Source: Thalassospira sp. UBA1131
GTDB lineage: Bacteria > Pseudomonadota > Alphaproteobacteria > Rhodospirillales > Thalassospiraceae
NCBI RefSeq assembly: GCF_002311515.1
Contig: NZ_DCAO01000109.1
Span: forward strand, 117,298 to 125,134
Length of the DNA: 7,837 bases
Direction: 5' to 3'
Shown: positions 6,555 to 7,837 of the stretch, in pieces
Numbering within the stretch: the first letter of the stretch is position 1
Layout of the letters: each line of letters opens with the position of its first letter
Position numbers and translations under genes: made by a program
The notes under the pieces: generated by a model
What the model saw: only the letters and a program-made list of their open reading frames with translations
The model's database searches: none
Told to the model about the DNA's origin: nothing

Positions 6555-7837
6555 GGCCGCTCCCCGTCATGGGACGTCTCGGTATAACCAAGCGGGAAGC
6601 CAGCCCTGTTTTCATTGTTCCTGAGCACCGTCATGTCGCGGTCATAGGGCAGTTTGATCAGGATTGTTGTTCCGCCTTCTTCGCCAATACTAACCGACAG
6701 GGATCCGTCATGGGCCTCGATGATGCGTTTGGTCAGATGTAATCCAAGGCCGACACCCTGGATTTTGACCGAATCCCGTCCGCGGTAAAAGGCGTTCAAA
6801 ACATTCTGCAGATCGTCGGCGGCAATGCCCGGTCCCTCGTCGACAACCCGGATATAGACATAACCATTGGCTGCCCGCTCGGCTGAAATCCAGACAGCGG
6901 CACCCGGCGCATATTTGCGCGCATTCTCGATCAGGTTGATCAGCGCACGTTCCATCAGGATCCGGTCAATTTCGACGATCACAACATCGCTTTGGATCAG
7001 GCTGATATTCTGTCCGGGGACTTCGCGTTGGCGCTGTGCGATTAAATCGCGCAGAAACGCATCGATGGCAACCGCTTCACGCGTGGTGGTGAATGTCGCG
7101 CTATCAAGGGTTTCCTTGGTCAGGAACGCATCGACAAGGCCCGAAAGCTGCCGGGCATTGGACTGGATCGTCGACAGACGGTTCAGAACGCTTTCAGGTT
7201 CTTTTTGCAAATGTAGTCCGAGGATTTCGGCTGAGCGCTGAATAATCGCAAGCGGTGTGCGGAATTCATGTGACAGCATGGTGATAAAGGTGCGCTGCTC
7301 ACTGGCAAGCTGGTCGGCCCGCTGGCCGGAGGCAAGGGCATCAACACGCCGGTTGATCACGCCATAGGTGCGATAAGCCATGGCGATGGCGACCAGTACA
7401 AGCTGAATAAACGAACTGAGAGCAAAGATGCTCGTGGTAAATCCGTTGACCGGCAACCACCCGATCAGCAACAGCAAATGCGCCATCGCCCCGATGGTCG
7501 GAACACCAAGCGCGACCATCAAATAACTCATCTGGAATGTGTGCTTCTGGCGATATCCGCGATACATCAGATTGATCAGCAAAACCGCAAGCAGGAATAT
7601 CTGAGGCCCGAAAAACACTTTGGCATACAGGATATACCAGTCCGATGTGGCGGTCAGAAAACCTGCCATCGCCAGAACCGAATACCCGACCATAACCCGA
7701 AACAGCGGCCGGTTCTCGCGATCAAGATGGGTCATATAGCTCCACATCATGATGCTTGTACCAAGCGCAAACGCCGTTCCGGTTCCCGTCACAAAGTCGG
7801 AGGCCAGCGACCAGAACGGTTTGAAAATCAGTTGGGC
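6551..7837 (-). CDS. 7TMR-DISM-type sensor histidine kinase, 5' end outside window (HK1)
   Basis: The frame is open through the right edge (15 codons, ...KPFWSLASDF, before the GTG at 7792), so the start is not in the window and 7792 is not a real start. Numbering V1 from that GTG, about five hydrophobic helices are visible (2-20, 31-49, 57-77, 88-111, 117-140), consistent with the later part of a seven-helix 7TMR-DISM module. A short linker helix leads to HisKA with MLSHEFRTPLAIIQRS and phosphoacceptor H175. The HATPase_c domain is intact: N-box NLIENARKY (286-294, N290), G1 DEGPG (318-322), F335, G2 GVGLGL (346-351). A polar tail of about 30 residues follows. The stop TGA shares bases with the HK2 start. 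An active autokinase is expected; the signal it senses cannot be told from this part. Confidence 0.9.
   Translation of the reverse strand, partial: AQLIFKPFWSLASDFVTGTGTAFALGTSIMMWSYMTHLDRENRPLFRVMVGYSVLAMAGFLTATSDWYILYAKVFFGPQIFLLAVLLINLMYRGYRQKHTFQMSYLMVALGVPTIGAMAHLLLLIGWLPVNGFTTSIFALSSFIQLVLVAIAMAYRTYGVINRRVDALASGQRADQLASEQRTFITMLSHEFRTPLAIIQRSAEILGLHLQKEPESVLNRLSTIQSNARQLSGLVDAFLTKETLDSATFTTTREAVAIDAFLRDLIAQRQREVPGQNISLIQSDVVIVEIDRILMERALINLIENARKYAPGAAVWISAERAANGYVYIRVVDEGPGIAADDLQNVLNAFYRGRDSVKIQGVGLGLHLTKRIIEAHDGSLSVSIGEEGGTTILIKLPYDRDMTVLRNNENRAGFPLGYTETSHDGERP
6560..6565 (-). promoter_or_regulatory. Ribosome binding site of HK2 inside the HK1 gene
   Basis: On the minus strand GGGGAG lies 5 bp before the HK2 ATG (6554-6552), within the last codons of HK1. 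With the ATGA stop/start overlap it points to translational coupling and near-equal synthesis of both kinases. It also favours this ATG over the later in-frame ATG codons at residues 9 and 19. Confidence 0.6.
7247..7279 (-). repeat. Duplicated HisKA-coding segment, copy in HK1
   Basis: This is the partner of 5166-5198, with three mismatches in 33 bp, all seen directly. Similarity continues more weakly on both sides across the transmitter domains. Confidence 0.65.

Noticed and set aside
7790..7792. GTG as the start of HK1
   Set aside because: The frame stays open to the window edge and the codons before it continue a plausible membrane protein, so the true start is outside.
1..7837. CRISPR array, insertion sequence, tRNA or rRNA gene
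   Set aside because: No regularly spaced repeats, transposase frames, terminal inverted repeats, or recognisable RNA gene sequences were found on reading both strands.

Overview
The window looks like chromosomal DNA of an alphaproteobacterium, probably of the Rhodospirillales (Thalassospira-like; the genus is an inference from protein style). The supporting signs are a tilS-ftsH-folP gene order, an alphaproteobacterial-type FtsH (HEGGH zinc motif, MVMRLPERD segment), a long-form dihydropteroate synthase, and a strong scarcity of the CcrM methylation site GANTC (five sites in 7.8 kb by eye, about 30 expected by chance).

Left part (1-3583, + strand): the 3' end of a gene that is most likely tilS (tRNA-Ile lysidine synthetase), an 85-bp gap with a possible promoter, then ftsH (membrane AAA+ zinc protease) and folP (dihydropteroate synthase). 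ftsH and folP are 13 bp apart and read as one operon. It ends at a clear intrinsic terminator with a perfect 11-bp stem and a T6 tract. The glmM gene that often follows folP in relatives is not here.

Middle (3584-4506, + strand): a regulatory gap followed by an OmpR/PhoB-type response regulator gene. The gap holds two of the five GANTC sites, an inverted repeat, and a tandem direct repeat with an 11-bp period of the kind used by PhoB/OmpR-type regulators, so autoregulation is plausible.

Right part (4557-7837, - strand): two membrane histidine kinases of the 7TMR-DISM type, convergent with the regulator. The upstream one (HK1, cut by the window edge) has an intact catalytic domain. The downstream one (HK2, complete) begins inside the HK1 stop codon (ATGA overlap) and has a paralogous cytoplasmic half. 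HK2 keeps the phosphoacceptor histidine box but has lost the key ATP/Mg residues of the N, G1 and G2 boxes. The most interesting reading is a kinase/pseudokinase pair, translationally coupled, that may work as a heterodimer or a layered sensor and may feed the nearby response regulator. The sequence does not prove that partnership.
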